From positions 7,847 through 41,710 of the forward strand of contig JANQYI010000006.1 of NCBI GenBank assembly GCA_030728985.1: DNA of 33,864 nucleotides, read 5' to 3'. The translations under genes were made by a program, and so were the position numbers. The stretch is from Burkholderiaceae bacterium (lineage in GTDB: Bacteria; Pseudomonadota; Gammaproteobacteria; Burkholderiales; Burkholderiaceae_B). Each line of letters begins with the position of its first letter. The first letter of the stretch is position 1. Positions 1 through 11,749 of this stretch are shown one piece after another. Under the pieces are notes generated by a model. The model saw nothing but the letters and a program-made list of their open reading frames with translations, was not told where the DNA came from and ran no database searches.

Positions 1-1608
1 TTGCAAGGGATCACGACTGAGTTTTTGCAGCAGCAAGGTGAAAAGCGGTATGAGCACACACAGACGTTGTATGCCAGCCGTGGAAAAATTCTTGATCGTC
101 ACAATGTGGTGTTGGCTGCGAGTATTCCTGCCAATGCGATTGCCTTTCAGCCGCGCCAACACCGTCCAACGTCAGCGGCCAAGATGCAAAGCCTTGCGGA
201 TCTGCTGGAAACACCGGTAGCCGAATTGAGCAAAAGGATGGCGAGCGAAAAGAGAAACTTTGTTTATCTCAAGCGTCAGGTCCCGATCGATGTCGCCAAA
301 AGCATTGATCGCCTTCGCATCTCCGGTATCAGTTTGCATCCGGACAATCGTCGTTTTTATCCTGAAGGTTCTGTTACAGGCAATATCGTTGGTTTGAACA
401 ATCTCGATGACAAGGGTCAAGAGGGTGTCGAGCTTGCGTTCAATGACCAGCTTGCTGGTCGCGCGGGAAGTCGTCGTGTCATGAGGGACAGGATGGGACG
501 CAACATTGACGACGTCCGTGAAATCGATACGCCGCAAGACGGACGCGACATCAAGCTGTCCATTGATACACGCATTCAGTACCAGGTGTATCGTGCCCTC
601 CAAGAGGCGATGGTCATCACAAAAGCCAAGGGTGCAGCGGCTGTAGTGATCGATGTCAAAACGGGAGAGATTCTCGCCTTGGGCAATATGCCGACCTACG
701 ACCCGAATAAACGCGAGTCGTTTCGCAGTGGCAATTTGCGTAATCAAGCGTTGACGGATACGTTTGAGCCCGGTTCCATCATGAAGCCCTTCACTGTGGC
801 GCTGGCCTTGGAACTCAATCGCATTACGCCCACCTCGCAATTTAAGACGGGTAACGGCAAGTTTGCGTATCAAGGCGCGACGATCAGCGATGTCAAGGCC
901 AACGGCGTTTTGGATACGACTGGCGTCTTGATGAAATCCAGCAATATTGGCATGACATTGATTTCGGAAAAGCTTGAATCTCGCGAAATGTGGGCGCGCT
1001 TCAATGAGCTGGGTTTTGGGCAGGTGCCTCAAACGGGTTTTCCTGGGGCGGCTGCCGGGCGACTCCGACCTTGGGAAAGATGGCGTTTGATTGAAAAAGC
1101 CACGATGTCCTATGGTTATGGGATGTCTGTGTCTTTGTTGCAGATGGCGCGTGCATACACAGCATTTGCTCGTGATGGGGATATGGTCGGTTTGTCGCTC
1201 GTTAAGCGCGATCACGCGATGGCGAGCACGCGGATTTTTCAGCCAGATGTAGCTAAGAGAGTGCGGCTGATGCTTGAGGCTTCGGCGGGTCCGGATGGAT
1301 CCAAGGCGGCGGCTGTGCAGGGATATCGCGTCGCCGGCAAGAGTGGTACGGCGCGAAAAATCGTGGATGGCCGCTACAGTACGAGTCGGTATCGAGGCTC
1401 GTTTGTGGGTTTTGCGCCCGTCTCCAACCCGCGCATCGTGGTGGCCGTCACGGTTGACGAACCTAGCTCGGGTGCCTACTACGGCGGTTTGGTCGCGGCG
1501 CCTGTATTTTCCAGCATTGTCGGAAGTTCGCTCAGGATTATGGGTGCCCAGCCTGACGCACCTTTTGCCTCGTCGGTGGTTGCCGCAGGGCAGGGAGGCG
1601 CAAGATGA
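1..1608 (+). CDS. ftsI: Peptidoglycan transpeptidase FtsI/PBP3, 5' end missing
   Basis: This class B penicillin-binding protein cross-links septal peptidoglycan as the partner of FtsW. The gene runs in from the window edge; the TTG at position 1 is not its start, and the cytoplasmic tail and membrane anchor lie upstream. Visible residues (numbered from the edge) show the class B motif RGKILDR at 27-33. The three transpeptidase motifs are intact: SIMK with nucleophile Ser259, SSN at 313-315 and KSGT at 447-450. The stop overlaps the murE start in an ATGA tetranucleotide, which fits translational coupling as the first visible gene of the dcw operon. I am very sure of the identity; only the 5' end is missing. 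Confidence 0.96.
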   Translation: MQGITTEFLQQQGEKRYEHTQTLYASRGKILDRHNVVLAASIPANAIAFQPRQHRPTSAAKMQSLADLLETPVAELSKRMASEKRNFVYLKRQVPIDVAKSIDRLRISGISLHPDNRRFYPEGSVTGNIVGLNNLDDKGQEGVELAFNDQLAGRAGSRRVMRDRMGRNIDDVREIDTPQDGRDIKLSIDTRIQYQVYRALQEAMVITKAKGAAAVVIDVKTGEILALGNMPTYDPNKRESFRSGNLRNQALTDTFEPGSIMKPFTVALALELNRITPTSQFKTGNGKFAYQGATISDVKANGVLDTTGVLMKSSNIGMTLISEKLESREMWARFNELGFGQVPQTGFPGAAAGRLRPWERWRLIEKATMSYGYGMSVSLLQMARAYTAFARDGDMVGLSLVKRDHAMASTRIFQPDVAKRVRLMLEASAGPDGSKAAAVQGYRVAGKSGTARKIVDGRYSTSRYRGSFVGFAPVSNPRIVVAVTVDEPSSGAYYGGLVAAPVFSSIVGSSLRIMGAQPDAPFASSVVAAGQGGAR

Positions 1609-4436
1609 CGCGTTCCGTTCTGATCGACGACCAAATGACCAATGAAAATTTGGTCGCATTGCTGCGTCGTACGGTTGAGTGCGGGGCACACTGGTCTGCT
1701 GATTCACGCAGGTTGTCACGCGGGGATGTGTTTGTTGCGATGCCGGGGATACGGGGCGATGGACGTGACTTCATCGCTACAGCAATCGCGGGCGGTGCGT
1801 CGGCGGTGTTGCGGCATGTCGATGACGCCAAGGGGTGGCAGTCCGAAGAGAGTGTGGTTCCTGTTTTTGGGGTGGTAGGTTTAAAAGCGCGTCTGGGTGT
1901 ATTGGCTGATCTCTGGTACGGCAGCCCATCTTCCGACATGACCGTGATCGCGGTGACGGGCACCAATGGCAAAACAAGTTGTGTTGACTGGTTATCGCAA
2001 GCGTTGCGTGGCGCCGGGAAACGGGTCGGTATCATCGGCACGTTGGGTGTAGTCTTTCCCGATGGTCACTTGGTAGAGGGGCAGTTGACGACCCCCGATG
2101 TGATTGCTGTGCATCAAACGCTGGCTTCTCTGCGTGATGCGGGTGCGACCTATGTGGCAATGGAAGCGTCTTCGATCGGGTTGGACCAAGGGCGCCTTGA
2201 TGGTGTGCGTATTCACATCGCCGGCTATACCAATTTATCGCGGGATCATCTCGATTATCACAAGACGATGCAGGCGTATGAAAACGCGAAAGCCAGATTA
2301 TTTTCCTGGCCCGGGTTGCAGTTTGCCGTCGTCAACCTTGACGATCCTGTGGGGGTGAGACTTTCCCAGCAGGCGACTTGCGAGGTGTTGACATACAGTC
2401 TTTCTAATCAAGCGGATTCAGCGACATTGACCGCAAGCGAGCTTGAATCGAAAGCGCATGGAAAGGCTTTTCTCCTTAGGGTGAAAGGCCAGCAGGAGCA
2501 GGTTCAAAGTCGTGCTTTGGGCAATCATAATGTGGCTAATTTGCTGTGCGTCTCAGGCGTATTGCTAGCCCTGGGTTGGGATCTTTCTAATATCAGCGCG
2601 GCGATTGCCGACTTGAAACCGGTGGATGGTCGACTGGAAAGTGTCAAGGCTCTGTTGTCGAGCGAGTCCGTACCTGCCGTCGTGGTGGACTATGCCCATA
2701 CGCCAGACGCGCTCGAGCGCGTGCTCAGGACCCTACGGCCTTTGGCGCAGTCGCGACAGGGCAAACTCTGGTGCGTATTTGGATGTGGTGGAAATCGTGA
2801 TGCAGGAAAGCGGCCCATCATGGGGGCCGTGGCTCAGCGTTTGGCTGACGAGGTAGTTGTTACCAGCGACAATCCGCGCGATGAGATCCCCACAGCCATC
2901 ATCTCGGCTATCATCGCCGACCTTCCCGGCACGGCGCACAATGTGCGAATGATCGAAGATCGCGCTCAAGCCATTCTTCATGCTGTGTTGAGCGCTGACA
3001 CAGCCGATGTGATCCTGATTGCAGGAAAAGGGCATGAGACCTATCAGGAAACGCGTGGTGTACGCGTCGCTTTTGATGATCGTCAGTGGGCGCAGGCGGC
3101 GTTTGTCTTGATGCAGCAGCGTCCGGTGCAGACGGACTCTCGCAAGCTTGACGCGGGAGCCGTCTTTGTCGCTTTGCGCGGCGACGTGTTTGATGGACAT
3201 GATTATTTAAAACAAGTCCAGGAATTGGGTGCTTGTGTGGCGATCGTCGAAAAGATTGACGCGACGGTTAATTTGCCGCAGGTTGCGTTGGGGGACACGC
3301 GCTTGGCGCTACTCGCGTTGGGCAAAGCCTGGCGTCAGCAATTCCCCATCCCCATGATTGCCGTGACTGGTAGCAATGGTAAGACGACGACCAAGGAAAT
3401 GATCGCCGCTATTTTGGCTGCCTGGCTTGGCGCGCAGCAAAGTTTGGCAACGCTCGGCAATTTAAATAACGAACTTGGCGTGCCGCTAACTCTGCTGCGC
3501 CTGCGCCCGGCGCATCAGGCGGCTGTCATTGAGTTGGGGATGAATCACCCTGGTGAAATAGAGGTGCTTGCTTGCCTTGTTTCTCCGACCGTGGCCTTGG
3601 TCAACAATGCGCAAAGAGAGCACCAGGAGTTCATGGAGAGCGTGGAAGCAGTCGCACGTGAAAACGGTGCAGTATTTTGTGCGCTTGGAAGGGACGGTAT
3701 CAAGGTTTATCCAGCCGACGAGGAGTTTTCAGCGCTTTGGAATGCCCTGTCGATCCAGCATACCTCGTTGCGTTTTGGGTTGACGGCTCAGGCCGAGGTA
3801 TGGCCAACCGCGATTCAGTCCCACGCGTTGGGCTCTTCGTTCACGCTGAACTTACCTGGCGCGAAAGGTGATATCCAGCTATCAGTCCCGGGATTGCATA
3901 ACGTGCGTAACGCCTTGGCGGCCGCCGCGTGTGCCCATGCGGTCGGTGCGCCTCTCACGGCGATTGTTGACGGCTTAGAAGGCTTTCAAGCTGTATCGGG
4001 GCGAATGCAGACACATCGTTTAGATCAGCAAAGAGTATTGATTGACGATAGTTACAACGCCAATCCCGATTCCGTTCGCGCCGCGATCGATGTGTTGGCC
4101 ACGTTGCCTGCGCCACGCGTACTTGTACTTGGCGATATGGGTGAGGTGGGAGACAACGGACCGGCAATGCATCGCGAAGTCGGCGCATATGCCCGTGAGC
4201 GGGGCATTGAGCATTTGCTGACGCTGGGCGAGGCAACGCGCGAAAGCGCTCAAGCATTTGGTGCCTCGGCCGTCATGGGTGAGTCCCCGGAGCAGCTGGG
4301 TGAAAGATTGCGTGCGCTCGGAGCGCAAAGTGTACTCGTCAAGGGTTCGCGTTTTATGCGCATGGAGCGCATCGTAAAAGATTATCTAAAAGCAACAGGG
4401 GTCAACCCCGAGGAAGTGGTGAAGCATGCTGTATGA
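1605..4436 (+). CDS. murE-murF: MurE-MurF fusion ligase
   Basis: This single 943-residue ORF joins two cytoplasmic Mur ligases. MurE adds meso-diaminopimelate to UDP-MurNAc-L-Ala-D-Glu, and MurF adds D-Ala-D-Ala. The MurE half (about 1-500) has the P-loop GTNGKT at 119-124 and the DNPR motif at 422-425, which marks diaminopimelate rather than lysine specificity. The MurF half follows almost without a linker: MurE-type DDRQW at 491-495, then MurF-type TDSR at 510-513, then a second P-loop GSNGKT at 589-594. The usual first 20 or so residues of MurF seem to be absent. AGGGAGG lies just upstream of the ATG. The gene overlaps ftsI by 4 bases and mraY by 11. A natural MurE-MurF fusion is known in Bordetella, so this is a lineage marker and not a sequencing error. 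Confidence 0.95.
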   Translation: MTRSVLIDDQMTNENLVALLRRTVECGAHWSADSRRLSRGDVFVAMPGIRGDGRDFIATAIAGGASAVLRHVDDAKGWQSEESVVPVFGVVGLKARLGVLADLWYGSPSSDMTVIAVTGTNGKTSCVDWLSQALRGAGKRVGIIGTLGVVFPDGHLVEGQLTTPDVIAVHQTLASLRDAGATYVAMEASSIGLDQGRLDGVRIHIAGYTNLSRDHLDYHKTMQAYENAKARLFSWPGLQFAVVNLDDPVGVRLSQQATCEVLTYSLSNQADSATLTASELESKAHGKAFLLRVKGQQEQVQSRALGNHNVANLLCVSGVLLALGWDLSNISAAIADLKPVDGRLESVKALLSSESVPAVVVDYAHTPDALERVLRTLRPLAQSRQGKLWCVFGCGGNRDAGKRPIMGAVAQRLADEVVVTSDNPRDEIPTAIISAIIADLPGTAHNVRMIEDRAQAILHAVLSADTADVILIAGKGHETYQETRGVRVAFDDRQWAQAAFVLMQQRPVQTDSRKLDAGAVFVALRGDVFDGHDYLKQVQELGACVAIVEKIDATVNLPQVALGDTRLALLALGKAWRQQFPIPMIAVTGSNGKTTTKEMIAAILAAWLGAQQSLATLGNLNNELGVPLTLLRLRPAHQAAVIELGMNHPGEIEVLACLVSPTVALVNNAQREHQEFMESVEAVARENGAVFCALGRDGIKVYPADEEFSALWNALSIQHTSLRFGLTAQAEVWPTAIQSHALGSSFTLNLPGAKGDIQLSVPGLHNVRNALAAAACAHAVGAPLTAIVDGLEGFQAVSGRMQTHRLDQQRVLIDDSYNANPDSVRAAIDVLATLPAPRVLVLGDMGEVGDNGPAMHREVGAYARERGIEHLLTLGEATRESAQAFGASAVMGESPEQLGERLRALGAQSVLVKGSRFMRMERIVKDYLKATGVNPEEVVKHAV

Positions 4437-5598
4437 ATTGTTCGGTTGGATCGCAGACAACCACATTCGCAGCTTTGCTGTGTTTGAATACATCACGTTA
4501 CGCGCCGTTCTCGCCTGTGCGACTTCACTGCTGATTGGCTTGGTCGCAGGGCCTTATGTCATTAGGCGCTTGACCGAGCTCAAAATCGGGCAGGCAGTCC
4601 GTAGCTATGGACCTCAGACACATCTTGTCAAAACGGGTACACCGACGATGGGCGGCGCGTTGATTCTGATCGCGATCGGAGTCAGTACTTTACTGTGGGC
4701 AGACTGGACAAACCGCTTTGTTTGGGTCGTGTTGCTAGTGACGTTTGGTTTTGGTTGGATTGGATGGGTCGACGATTACCGCAAAGTGGTCCACCGCGAT
4801 CCAGAGGGAATGCCCGCACGCCAGAAGTTTTTCTGGCAAGCCTTGATTGGTTTGGTCGCCGCGGTTTATCTGACGTTTGCGGTGTCCGCGCCTGCGACGG
4901 CCAACATTTGGCCGCTGATGCGCGACTGGGCGCTGAGCGGCTTCACGATTGACCTGCCGACGCGCACAGATTTGATGGTGCCGTTTTTCAAAACGATTAC
5001 GTATCCACTCGGTGTATTCGGCTTTGTCGCCTTGAGTTGGTTGGTGATCGTTGGCACGAGCAACGCGGTCAACTTGACCGACGGGTTGGATGGTCTGGCC
5101 ATCATGCCAACGGTGATGGTGGGTTCCGCGCTTGGGGTGTTTGCCTATGTAGTGGGCCGGGTTGATTATTCGAAATACCTTTTGTTTCCTTATGTACCCG
5201 GTGCGGGTGAGTTGATGGTGCTGTGCGCGGCGTTAGCAGGCGCAGGTCTCGCGTTTCTGTGGTTCAACGCGCATCCGGCGCAAGTCTTTATGGGTGATGT
5301 CGGCGCGCTCGCGTTGGGTGGCATGCTTGGCACGATGGCTATCATCGTGCGACAGGAAATCGTGCTGTTCATCATGGGGGGTGTGTTTGTCGCTGAAACA
5401 GTCTCGGTGATGGTGCAAGTGTTCTGGTTCAAATATACGAAGCGCAAATATGGTGAAGGTAGGCGAGTGCTGCGCATGGCTCCGTTGCACCATCATTTTG
5501 AGGTAGGTGGCTGGAAGGAAACACAGGTTGTGATTAGGTTTTGGATCATCAGCATGATGCTGGTGTTGATTGGTTTGTCCTCTTTGAAGATTCGATGA
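4426..5598 (+). CDS. mraY: Phospho-MurNAc-pentapeptide transferase MraY
   Basis: This integral membrane enzyme transfers phospho-MurNAc-pentapeptide from UDP to undecaprenyl phosphate and so makes lipid I on the inner face of the membrane. At 390 residues it is slightly longer than the usual 360 or so, with about ten hydrophobic segments. The family signatures are intact: DDYRK at 116-120, NLTDGLDG from 216, FMGD with Asp291, and the HHH motif at 355-357. The start lies 11 bases inside the murF end, and the stop overlaps the murD start, so it sits inside the coupled operon. Confidence 0.96.
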   Translation: MLYELFGWIADNHIRSFAVFEYITLRAVLACATSLLIGLVAGPYVIRRLTELKIGQAVRSYGPQTHLVKTGTPTMGGALILIAIGVSTLLWADWTNRFVWVVLLVTFGFGWIGWVDDYRKVVHRDPEGMPARQKFFWQALIGLVAAVYLTFAVSAPATANIWPLMRDWALSGFTIDLPTRTDLMVPFFKTITYPLGVFGFVALSWLVIVGTSNAVNLTDGLDGLAIMPTVMVGSALGVFAYVVGRVDYSKYLLFPYVPGAGELMVLCAALAGAGLAFLWFNAHPAQVFMGDVGALALGGMLGTMAIIVRQEIVLFIMGGVFVAETVSVMVQVFWFKYTKRKYGEGRRVLRMAPLHHHFEVGGWKETQVVIRFWIISMMLVLIGLSSLKIR

Positions 5599-7127
5599 GC
5601 GAAGAAGCTGTGTCCCTCGGCTTTCCTTCTCGTGTCCTGATCGTAGGACTCGGGGAGACAGGCATTGCCGCCGCACGTTGGTGCGCTCGCAATGGCGCGA
5701 TGCTGCGCATTGCCGATACACGCGCGACGCCTGCCGGTCTGGAGCCCCTGAGCGCTGGACTCGATCCCGCCCGTGTCGAATGGCATTTGGGCTGCGATGT
5801 TTTTGCTGAGTCATTGCTTGATGATACGCAGCAGCTTGTTCTCAGTCCCGGTCTAGCGCCAGGCATGTCACCAGTACGTGAGCTGCTTGAGGCCGCTAAG
5901 ACGCGCGGCGTTGAAATCGTCGGCGAGATCGAGTTGTTTGCTCGCGCGCTCAAATCACTTAAGGCGGAGCGTGAATACGCACCTAAAGTGCTGGGTGTCA
6001 CGGGCACCAATGGAAAGACGACTGTCACAGCGTTGACGCGGCGCATGCTTGAGGCTTCGGGTTTACGTGCGAGAGCTGCCGGTAATATCAGCCCCGCGGC
6101 TTTACACGCCTTGATGGAGGCGCTGGACCAAGAGGACTTGCCCGATGTCTGGGTGCTCGAGCTCTCGAGTTTTCAGCTGGAAACAACGCGTAGTTTGCAC
6201 ATGACGGCTGCGACGGTATTGAACTTGACGCAAGACCATCTCGACTGGCATGTGACCATGCAAGCTTACAGCGAAGCAAAAGCGCGTATTTTCGCCATGG
6301 CGGAGCAGTGGGTGTTAAATCGCGACGATGCGAATGTGATGTCTATGGTCGAATCTCAGCGCGTGATGAATGCCCGCAGTTTTGGTCGCGATACGCCGAT
6401 GTTGACGGGTGATGTCGGGATTGAGGCGAGCCATGATGTGAGTTGGCTGTGCTCTTCCGAGGCGACGGAATTCGAGGATGAGATGCCCGCTCCGGGTCGA
6501 CGCAAAAAAAATGCCCCACCACCCGAGCGACAGGCTGGGCGAATAGTGCGCCTGATGCCTGTGGAGGCCTTGGGCATGAAAGGTTTGCATAATGCGCTGA
6601 ATTGTCAGGCTGCCTTGTTGTTGGGACGGGCTTGTGGCGCGACCTGGGCTCCCATGCTGCGGGCGGCAGGCGAGTACGAGGGTGAGCCGCACCGAATGGC
6701 GTTTGTGCGTAGCGTGCGAGGCATCGACTTTTTTAATGACAGCAAGGGCACTAATGTAGGCGCGACCGCTGCGGGAATCGAGGGACTCGGTCGCCGGATC
6801 GTTTTAATCGCAGGTGGCGTAGGAAAGGGTCAGGATTTTGAACCGTTGGTACCAGTGATCAAACGCCATGTTAAAGCTGTGATCTTGATTGGTCAGGATG
6901 CCACGCTGATGTCTCAAGTGCTCGCGCCGGCGGAAGTGACATGCATATTGGCACGGGATCTTGCGCATGCCGTGACCGAGGCTTTCGAGCATGCGCGAGA
7001 GGGTGACGCCATTGTCTTATCGCCCGCCTGCGCAAGTTTTGATATGTTTCAAAACTATCCGCATCGTGGTCAGGTTTTCGTGGATGCCGTGTTGGAGCTC
7101 GCTTTGGATCAAGGAGAAGTGGTATGA
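5595..7127 (+). CDS. murD: UDP-MurNAc-L-Ala:D-Glu ligase MurD
   Basis: This cytoplasmic ATP-dependent ligase adds D-glutamate to UDP-MurNAc-L-alanine. I start it at the ATG that overlaps the mraY stop (ATGA). That gives an N-terminus reading MSEEAV and then the nucleotide-fold motif VGLGETG; a longer in-frame ORF begins at 5541 but would lie inside mraY. The P-loop GTNGKT spans about 137-142. At 510 residues it is longer than the E. coli enzyme (about 440). Part of the excess is a hydrophilic, Lys/Pro-rich stretch around residues 285-315, before the conserved MKGLHN segment. The stop overlaps the ftsW start. Confidence 0.94.
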   Translation: MSEEAVSLGFPSRVLIVGLGETGIAAARWCARNGAMLRIADTRATPAGLEPLSAGLDPARVEWHLGCDVFAESLLDDTQQLVLSPGLAPGMSPVRELLEAAKTRGVEIVGEIELFARALKSLKAEREYAPKVLGVTGTNGKTTVTALTRRMLEASGLRARAAGNISPAALHALMEALDQEDLPDVWVLELSSFQLETTRSLHMTAATVLNLTQDHLDWHVTMQAYSEAKARIFAMAEQWVLNRDDANVMSMVESQRVMNARSFGRDTPMLTGDVGIEASHDVSWLCSSEATEFEDEMPAPGRRKKNAPPPERQAGRIVRLMPVEALGMKGLHNALNCQAALLLGRACGATWAPMLRAAGEYEGEPHRMAFVRSVRGIDFFNDSKGTNVGATAAGIEGLGRRIVLIAGGVGKGQDFEPLVPVIKRHVKAVILIGQDATLMSQVLAPAEVTCILARDLAHAVTEAFEHAREGDAIVLSPACASFDMFQNYPHRGQVFVDAVLELALDQGEVV

Positions 7128-8314
7128 GTCTCTTTGCTGAATTGACCGGCAGCGTCAACGCGGTATCCCCGAGTCGGACGACTATGCGTAATTACGACTT
7201 GTCGCTCGTCATCGCGACCAGTATTTTGGTGGGCCTTGGTATTTTGATGGTGTATTCGGCGGCGATCGCTTTGGCCGACGGCCCGCGTGCCAATTATGGC
7301 CGCTACTCTTTCGTCCTGCGTCAGTCCGCCTTTGTGGTCGTTGGGTTGTTTGTGTCGACGATGGTTCTAACCGTTCCGATGGCGGCATGGCGGCGGATGA
7401 CGATTGCTTTGTTTTGTTTTACCCTGCTCCTGCTGGTGTTAGTCCTCATCCCGGGCGTTGGTAAAAAAGCCAATTTTGCGGCGCGTTGGTTGCCCGTAGG
7501 GCCGGTGACGTTTCAACCATCGGAGCTGATGAAGTTCGCGGTGATTTTGTTAACGGCCGACTACGTCATACGCAAAAAAGAATACTTGCAAAGCTTTTTG
7601 CGCGGCTTTATGCCGATTGCGTTGATCTTGGCTGTCGTAGCCTTATTGTTGCTTAAGCAGCCTGACTTGGGCGCATTGATCGTGATTGTCACCATCGCGA
7701 TGGGTATTCTTTTCGTTGGGGGGATCAACGCAAAAATATTTTCCTCTCTCGTCGGCATTTTAATGTTCAGTTTTGCGCTCGTGATTTGGCTTACGCCTTG
7801 GCGACTTGAGCGCGTGTTCGCCTATCTCGATCCTTGGAATCCTGTGTATGCCCAATCAGCGGCCTATCAGCTATCGCACTCGTTGATGGCGGTGGGGCGC
7901 GGAGAGTGGACAGGGGTGGGCCTCGGAAATAGTGTCGAGAAATTGCACTATCTGCCCGAGGCGCACACCGACTTTATTGTTTCCGTGATTGGCGAAGAAT
8001 TGGGTTTTGTCGGCATTATGTTGGTGTTGATTCTATTCGCCGTGATTGTTCAACGGTGTTTTGAAATTGGTCGACAGGCCATTGCGATGGAAAGAGTCTA
8101 CGGCGGTTTGGTGGCTCAAGGCGTCGGGCTTTGGTTTGGTGTGCAGGCTTTCATCAACATTGGCGTTTGCCTCGGCGCTCTGCCAACAAAAGGGCTCACT
8201 TTGCCGTTGGTGAGCTATGGCGGCTCTGGTTTATTGATGAACTTGATTGCGATTGCGATCGTGTTGCGTGTCGATTTTGAAAATCGAAATTTGATGCGAG
8301 GGATCCGTTCATGA
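7124..8314 (+). CDS. ftsW: Septal peptidoglycan polymerase FtsW
   Basis: This SEDS-family glycosyltransferase polymerises lipid II at the septum and works with FtsI. The 396-residue protein has a short cytoplasmic N-terminus and then about ten hydrophobic helices. Typical SEDS segments are visible: LVYSA-like MVYSAAIAL early on, [17 protein letters not shown] in the middle, and [19 protein letters not shown] followed by [12 protein letters not shown] near the end. Both ends overlap neighbours in ATGA form (murD before, murG after). RodA is the alternative SEDS protein, but the position between murD and murG settles FtsW. Confidence 0.95.
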   Translation: MSLFAELTGSVNAVSPSRTTMRNYDLSLVIATSILVGLGILMVYSAAIALADGPRANYGRYSFVLRQSAFVVVGLFVSTMVLTVPMAAWRRMTIALFCFTLLLLVLVLIPGVGKKANFAARWLPVGPVTFQPSELMKFAVILLTADYVIRKKEYLQSFLRGFMPIALILAVVALLLLKQPDLGALIVIVTIAMGILFVGGINAKIFSSLVGILMFSFALVIWLTPWRLERVFAYLDPWNPVYAQSAAYQLSHSLMAVGRGEWTGVGLGNSVEKLHYLPEAHTDFIVSVIGEELGFVGIMLVLILFAVIVQRCFEIGRQAIAMERVYGGLVAQGVGLWFGVQAFINIGVCLGALPTKGLTLPLVSYGGSGLLMNLIAIAIVLRVDFENRNLMRGIRS

Positions 8315-9390
8315 CGACATCCTCTCCTACGATTTTAATTATGGCGGGTGGTACGGGTGGACACATCATGCCTGGACTCGCCGTGGCCGATGTCTTGCGC
8401 ACGCGTGGTTGGACGGTACGTTGGCTGGGCCATCCAGAAAAAATGGAAGGGCAGATCGTACCTGCGCGCGGCTATGACCTGGCGCCCTTGCGTTTTGCGG
8501 GTCTACGGGGTCGGGGTCTACGTGCCAAATTACTCGCGCCATTTTTATTGCTGCGCGCCTTGTTTCAGGCTTGGCAGCATTTTTCCAAGATTCGTCCCAA
8601 CGTGGTGTTGGGTATGGGCGGCTATGTTTCCTTTCCCGGTGGCGTGGTGAGTGCGTTGCGCACGCGTCCTTTGGTGTTGCATGAGCAAAATGCCATCGCA
8701 GGCCTGGCAAACAAAGTACTCGCCAAAATATCCAAGCGTGTTCTGGCGGGATTTCCAGGTGCCTTGGCAGGTGCCGAGGTCGTCGGCAATCCGGTGCGTC
8801 AGGATGTTGTTGCGTTGGCGGAACCTGCGCAACGTTACGCGCAACGTATGGGCCCCTTGCGCGTGCTTGTGGTGGGTGGCAGTCTGGGTGCGACGGCGTT
8901 GAATACGATTATTCCCGAGGCGCTCGCCCTGATGCCAGAGGCGCAGCGTCCAGCGGTTGTGCATCAGGCGGGCGCGAAAAATTTGGAAGCGCTTGAAGCA
9001 GCTTATCAACAGGCCGGTGTTCAGGCGGATTGCGTGGCATTTGTCGACGATATGGCGCAGGCACTCGGCCAAGCCGATCTATTGATTTGTCGTGCGGGAG
9101 CGATGACGGTTGCCGAAGTCGCGGCTGCGGGTGTCGCAGCACTCTTTGTGCCGTTCCCCCATGCTGTGGATGATCACCAAACCGCTAACGCAAGGTTCTT
9201 AAGTGACGATGGTTCGGCATGGTTGATGCGACAAGAGAGCCTGACGGCTTCACAGCTGGCTGCTTGGCTCGCGATGCGGTCGCGCCATGAACTTGCGGAT
9301 GTTGCACAGCGAGCGCGGGCGCATGCTCGACCTTTGGCTGCCGAGCGAATCGCGGATATTTGTGAAGAGTTGGTCGGAGTGGCGAAATGA
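8311..9390 (+). CDS. murG: Lipid II synthase MurG
   Basis: This peripheral membrane GT28 glycosyltransferase adds GlcNAc from UDP-GlcNAc to lipid I, giving lipid II. The 359-residue length is normal. The N-terminal glycine-rich loop GGTGGH is at about residues 12-17, a second glycine-rich loop GGSLGA opens the C-terminal Rossmann domain, and the UDP-GlcNAc-binding region [10 protein letters not shown] is present. The start overlaps the ftsW stop and the stop overlaps the murC start. In Bordetella pertussis, MurG has been described as a scaffold for the fused MurE-MurF protein; that could apply here but is inference. Confidence 0.96.
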   Translation: MTTSSPTILIMAGGTGGHIMPGLAVADVLRTRGWTVRWLGHPEKMEGQIVPARGYDLAPLRFAGLRGRGLRAKLLAPFLLLRALFQAWQHFSKIRPNVVLGMGGYVSFPGGVVSALRTRPLVLHEQNAIAGLANKVLAKISKRVLAGFPGALAGAEVVGNPVRQDVVALAEPAQRYAQRMGPLRVLVVGGSLGATALNTIIPEALALMPEAQRPAVVHQAGAKNLEALEAAYQQAGVQADCVAFVDDMAQALGQADLLICRAGAMTVAEVAAAGVAALFVPFPHAVDDHQTANARFLSDDGSAWLMRQESLTASQLAAWLAMRSRHELADVAQRARAHARPLAAERIADICEELVGVAK

Positions 9391-10784
9391 AGCATCGAAT
9401 CCAGCACATCCACTTCGTGGGCATCGGCGGCTCAGGTATGAGCGGTATCGCCGAGGTGCTGCTGAACTTGGGATATCGCATCTCAGGCTCGGACTTATCC
9501 CAGTCAGCGGTCACGCAACGCTTGGCGGAGCTTGGTGCGACCATTGCGCTTGGTCACCAAGCTGCGCACGTCAAAGGTGCCGATGCGATCGTCACGTCGA
9601 CTGCGGTCGCTAACAATAATCCCGAGGTGATCGCAGCGCGCGAGGCGCGGATTCCTGTGGTGCCACGCGCAGTCATGCTGGCTGAGCTCATGCGCTTAAA
9701 GCGTGGGATCGCCGTGGCCGGCACACATGGAAAAACGACGACGACAAGTTTGGTGGCGAGCGTTCTGGCCGCTGGGGGATTAGATCCCACCTTCGTGATC
9801 GGTGGTCGTTTGAACTCGGCGGGAGCGAATGCAGGGTTGGGGCAGGGTGACTTTATCGTTGTTGAAGCCGACGAATCAGATGCTTCCTTTTTGAATTTGT
9901 TACCGGTAATGGCCATCATCACCAATATCGATGCGGACCATATGGATACCTATGGTCACGATGTCGCCAAGCTCAAGAGTGCATTTGTCGAGTTCACGCA
10001 GCGTTTGCCTTTTTATGGCAGTGCGATCGTGTGTTCTGACGATGCGAATGTGCGCGAGATTTTGCCGTTTGTGTCCAGACCTGTGATCACCTATGGCGTT
10101 AATGCTGACGCACAAGTGCGCGCCACCCATGTGCGCGCAACCGGAACGCGCATGTTGTTTGACGTGGAGCGTCAAACTCGTCAGGGCGGCTTACCCACGC
10201 TCTCGATTGAGTTGAACTTGCCTGGTTTGCACAATGTGCTCAATGCGCTCGCCGCGATAGCCGTCGCGACTGAATTGGGCGTAGACGATACCGCAATTGC
10301 GAATGCCTTGGCGAAATTTGGCGGCGTGGGTCGACGATTTACTCAAGTGGGTGATTTCAAGGCTAACGGCGGTGGAATGTTCAGTGTGATTGATGACTAC
10401 GGCCATCATCCTGTTGAAATGGCGGCGACCTTGGCGGCTGCCCGAGGCGCATGGCCCGAGCGACGGATTGTCCTGGCGTTTCAGCCGCATCGCTATACGC
10501 GCACCAGAGATTGTTTTGAGGACTTCGTCAAAGTACTGAGCTCCGCCGACGCGGTGTTGCTGACAGAGGTCTATGCAGCAGGCGAGCCTGCTTTGGTGGC
10601 GGCCGACGGTCGCGCGCTCGCGCGAGGCGTGCGGGTCGCTGGCAAAGTGGAACCTGTTTTTGTCGAGGATGTGGGCGCCATGCCCGAAGCCATCCGTAAT
10701 TTTGCCCAGGCAGGGGATGTGGTCATCGTGATGGGGGCGGGTTCGATCAGCAAAGTGCCCGAACAATTGGGGAGCCAGCGATGA
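9387..10784 (+). CDS. murC: UDP-MurNAc:L-alanine ligase MurC
   Basis: This cytoplasmic ATP-dependent ligase starts the stem peptide by adding L-alanine to UDP-MurNAc. The 465-residue protein has the N-terminal motif [12 protein letters not shown], the P-loop GTHGKT at 112-117 (the His is typical of MurC), [10 protein letters not shown] in the central domain and DDYGHHPVE in the C-terminal region. It overlaps murG by 4 bases upstream and ddlB by 4 bases downstream. Confidence 0.96.
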   Translation: MKHRIQHIHFVGIGGSGMSGIAEVLLNLGYRISGSDLSQSAVTQRLAELGATIALGHQAAHVKGADAIVTSTAVANNNPEVIAAREARIPVVPRAVMLAELMRLKRGIAVAGTHGKTTTTSLVASVLAAGGLDPTFVIGGRLNSAGANAGLGQGDFIVVEADESDASFLNLLPVMAIITNIDADHMDTYGHDVAKLKSAFVEFTQRLPFYGSAIVCSDDANVREILPFVSRPVITYGVNADAQVRATHVRATGTRMLFDVERQTRQGGLPTLSIELNLPGLHNVLNALAAIAVATELGVDDTAIANALAKFGGVGRRFTQVGDFKANGGGMFSVIDDYGHHPVEMAATLAAARGAWPERRIVLAFQPHRYTRTRDCFEDFVKVLSSADAVLLTEVYAAGEPALVAADGRALARGVRVAGKVEPVFVEDVGAMPEAIRNFAQAGDVVIVMGAGSISKVPEQLGSQR

Positions 10785-11737
10785 GTCTTCATGATTTCGG
10801 CAAGGTCGGCGTGCTGTATGGCGGTAAATCCGCGGAACGTGAGGTTTCGCTAATGTCAGGCGGTGGCGTGCATGCAGCGCTGCGCAGTCAAGGCGTAGAT
10901 GCGCATTTGTTCGATACCGGCACACACAGTTTGTCGGAGCTTGCGCAGCAGGGCTTTGATCGCGTGTTTATCGCATTGCATGGACGTTACGGCGAGGATG
11001 GGACATTGCAGGGCGCCTTGGAGTTGTTGGGGATCCCTTATACGGGCAGTGGTCCGATGGCTTCGAGCCTGGCGATGGACAAAATCATGACCAAGCGCGT
11101 CTGGCTGGAGGCGGGTTTGCCGACACCTGGCTACGCCGAGCTGACACGTGAGGATGACGTGTCTAGAGCCGCTTCGGTGCTGGGTTTACCCCTAATGATG
11201 AAGCCTCCGCACGAAGGGTCGACACTGGGCATCGTGAAAGTCAGCGACGCGAATGCGCTTGTCGATGGGTATCGCCAAGCTGCGCGCTACGACGAGGTCG
11301 TGCTGGCAGAGCAGTTTATTACCGGACGCGAATTGACGGTTGCTTTGCTGGGCAGAGGCGCAGGCACGCGCGCCTTGCCAATCGTTGAAATTGTCGCGCC
11401 AGGCGGTAACTACGACTATCAAAACAAATATTTTTCGGATGATACGCAGTATCTATGTCCTGCGCCGATCGCGCCTGAATTGGCGCGCCTGATCGCGGAT
11501 CTTTGCGTACGCGCCTATCGCGCGTTGGGTTGCGAGGGCTGGGGGCGTGCGGATGTGATTCTTGACGCGATGGATCGACCCTGGCTGATTGAAATGAATA
11601 CGTCCCCCGGGATGACAGGACATTCGCTCGTGCCGATGGCGGCCAAAGCTTGCGGGATGAGCTATCCCGAGTTGTGTGTAAACATCCTGAAAGACGCGCG
11701 TTGCAAAGTAGCACGCGTCGATCAGGTTCAAGGATAA
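10781..11737 (+). CDS. ddlB: D-alanine:D-alanine ligase Ddl
   Basis: This ATP-grasp enzyme makes the D-Ala-D-Ala dipeptide used by MurF, encoded upstream in the same cluster. The 318-residue length fits DdlB. The N-terminal [18 protein letters not shown] motif, [12 protein letters not shown] in the ATP-grasp part, and the C-terminal magnesium/substrate loop [15 protein letters not shown] are all present. It overlaps murC by 4 bases; 12 bases separate it from ftsQ. I use ddlB rather than ddlA because of the dcw position. Confidence 0.95.
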   Translation: MSLHDFGKVGVLYGGKSAEREVSLMSGGGVHAALRSQGVDAHLFDTGTHSLSELAQQGFDRVFIALHGRYGEDGTLQGALELLGIPYTGSGPMASSLAMDKIMTKRVWLEAGLPTPGYAELTREDDVSRAASVLGLPLMMKPPHEGSTLGIVKVSDANALVDGYRQAARYDEVVLAEQFITGRELTVALLGRGAGTRALPIVEIVAPGGNYDYQNKYFSDDTQYLCPAPIAPELARLIADLCVRAYRALGCEGWGRADVILDAMDRPWLIEMNTSPGMTGHSLVPMAAKACGMSYPELCVNILKDARCKVARVDQVQG

Positions 11738-11749
11738 GCGGAGTTATTT

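Noticed and set aside
172-1719. A 515-codon ORF on the - strand opposite ftsI
   Set aside because: Its product has no recognisable domain, and it lies fully antisense to a certain gene with intact motifs. It is a by-product of codon bias in the + strand gene.
5541-5594. Longer murD start within mraY
   Set aside because: The ATG at 5595 overlaps the mraY stop as at the other junctions and gives a normal MurD N-terminus.
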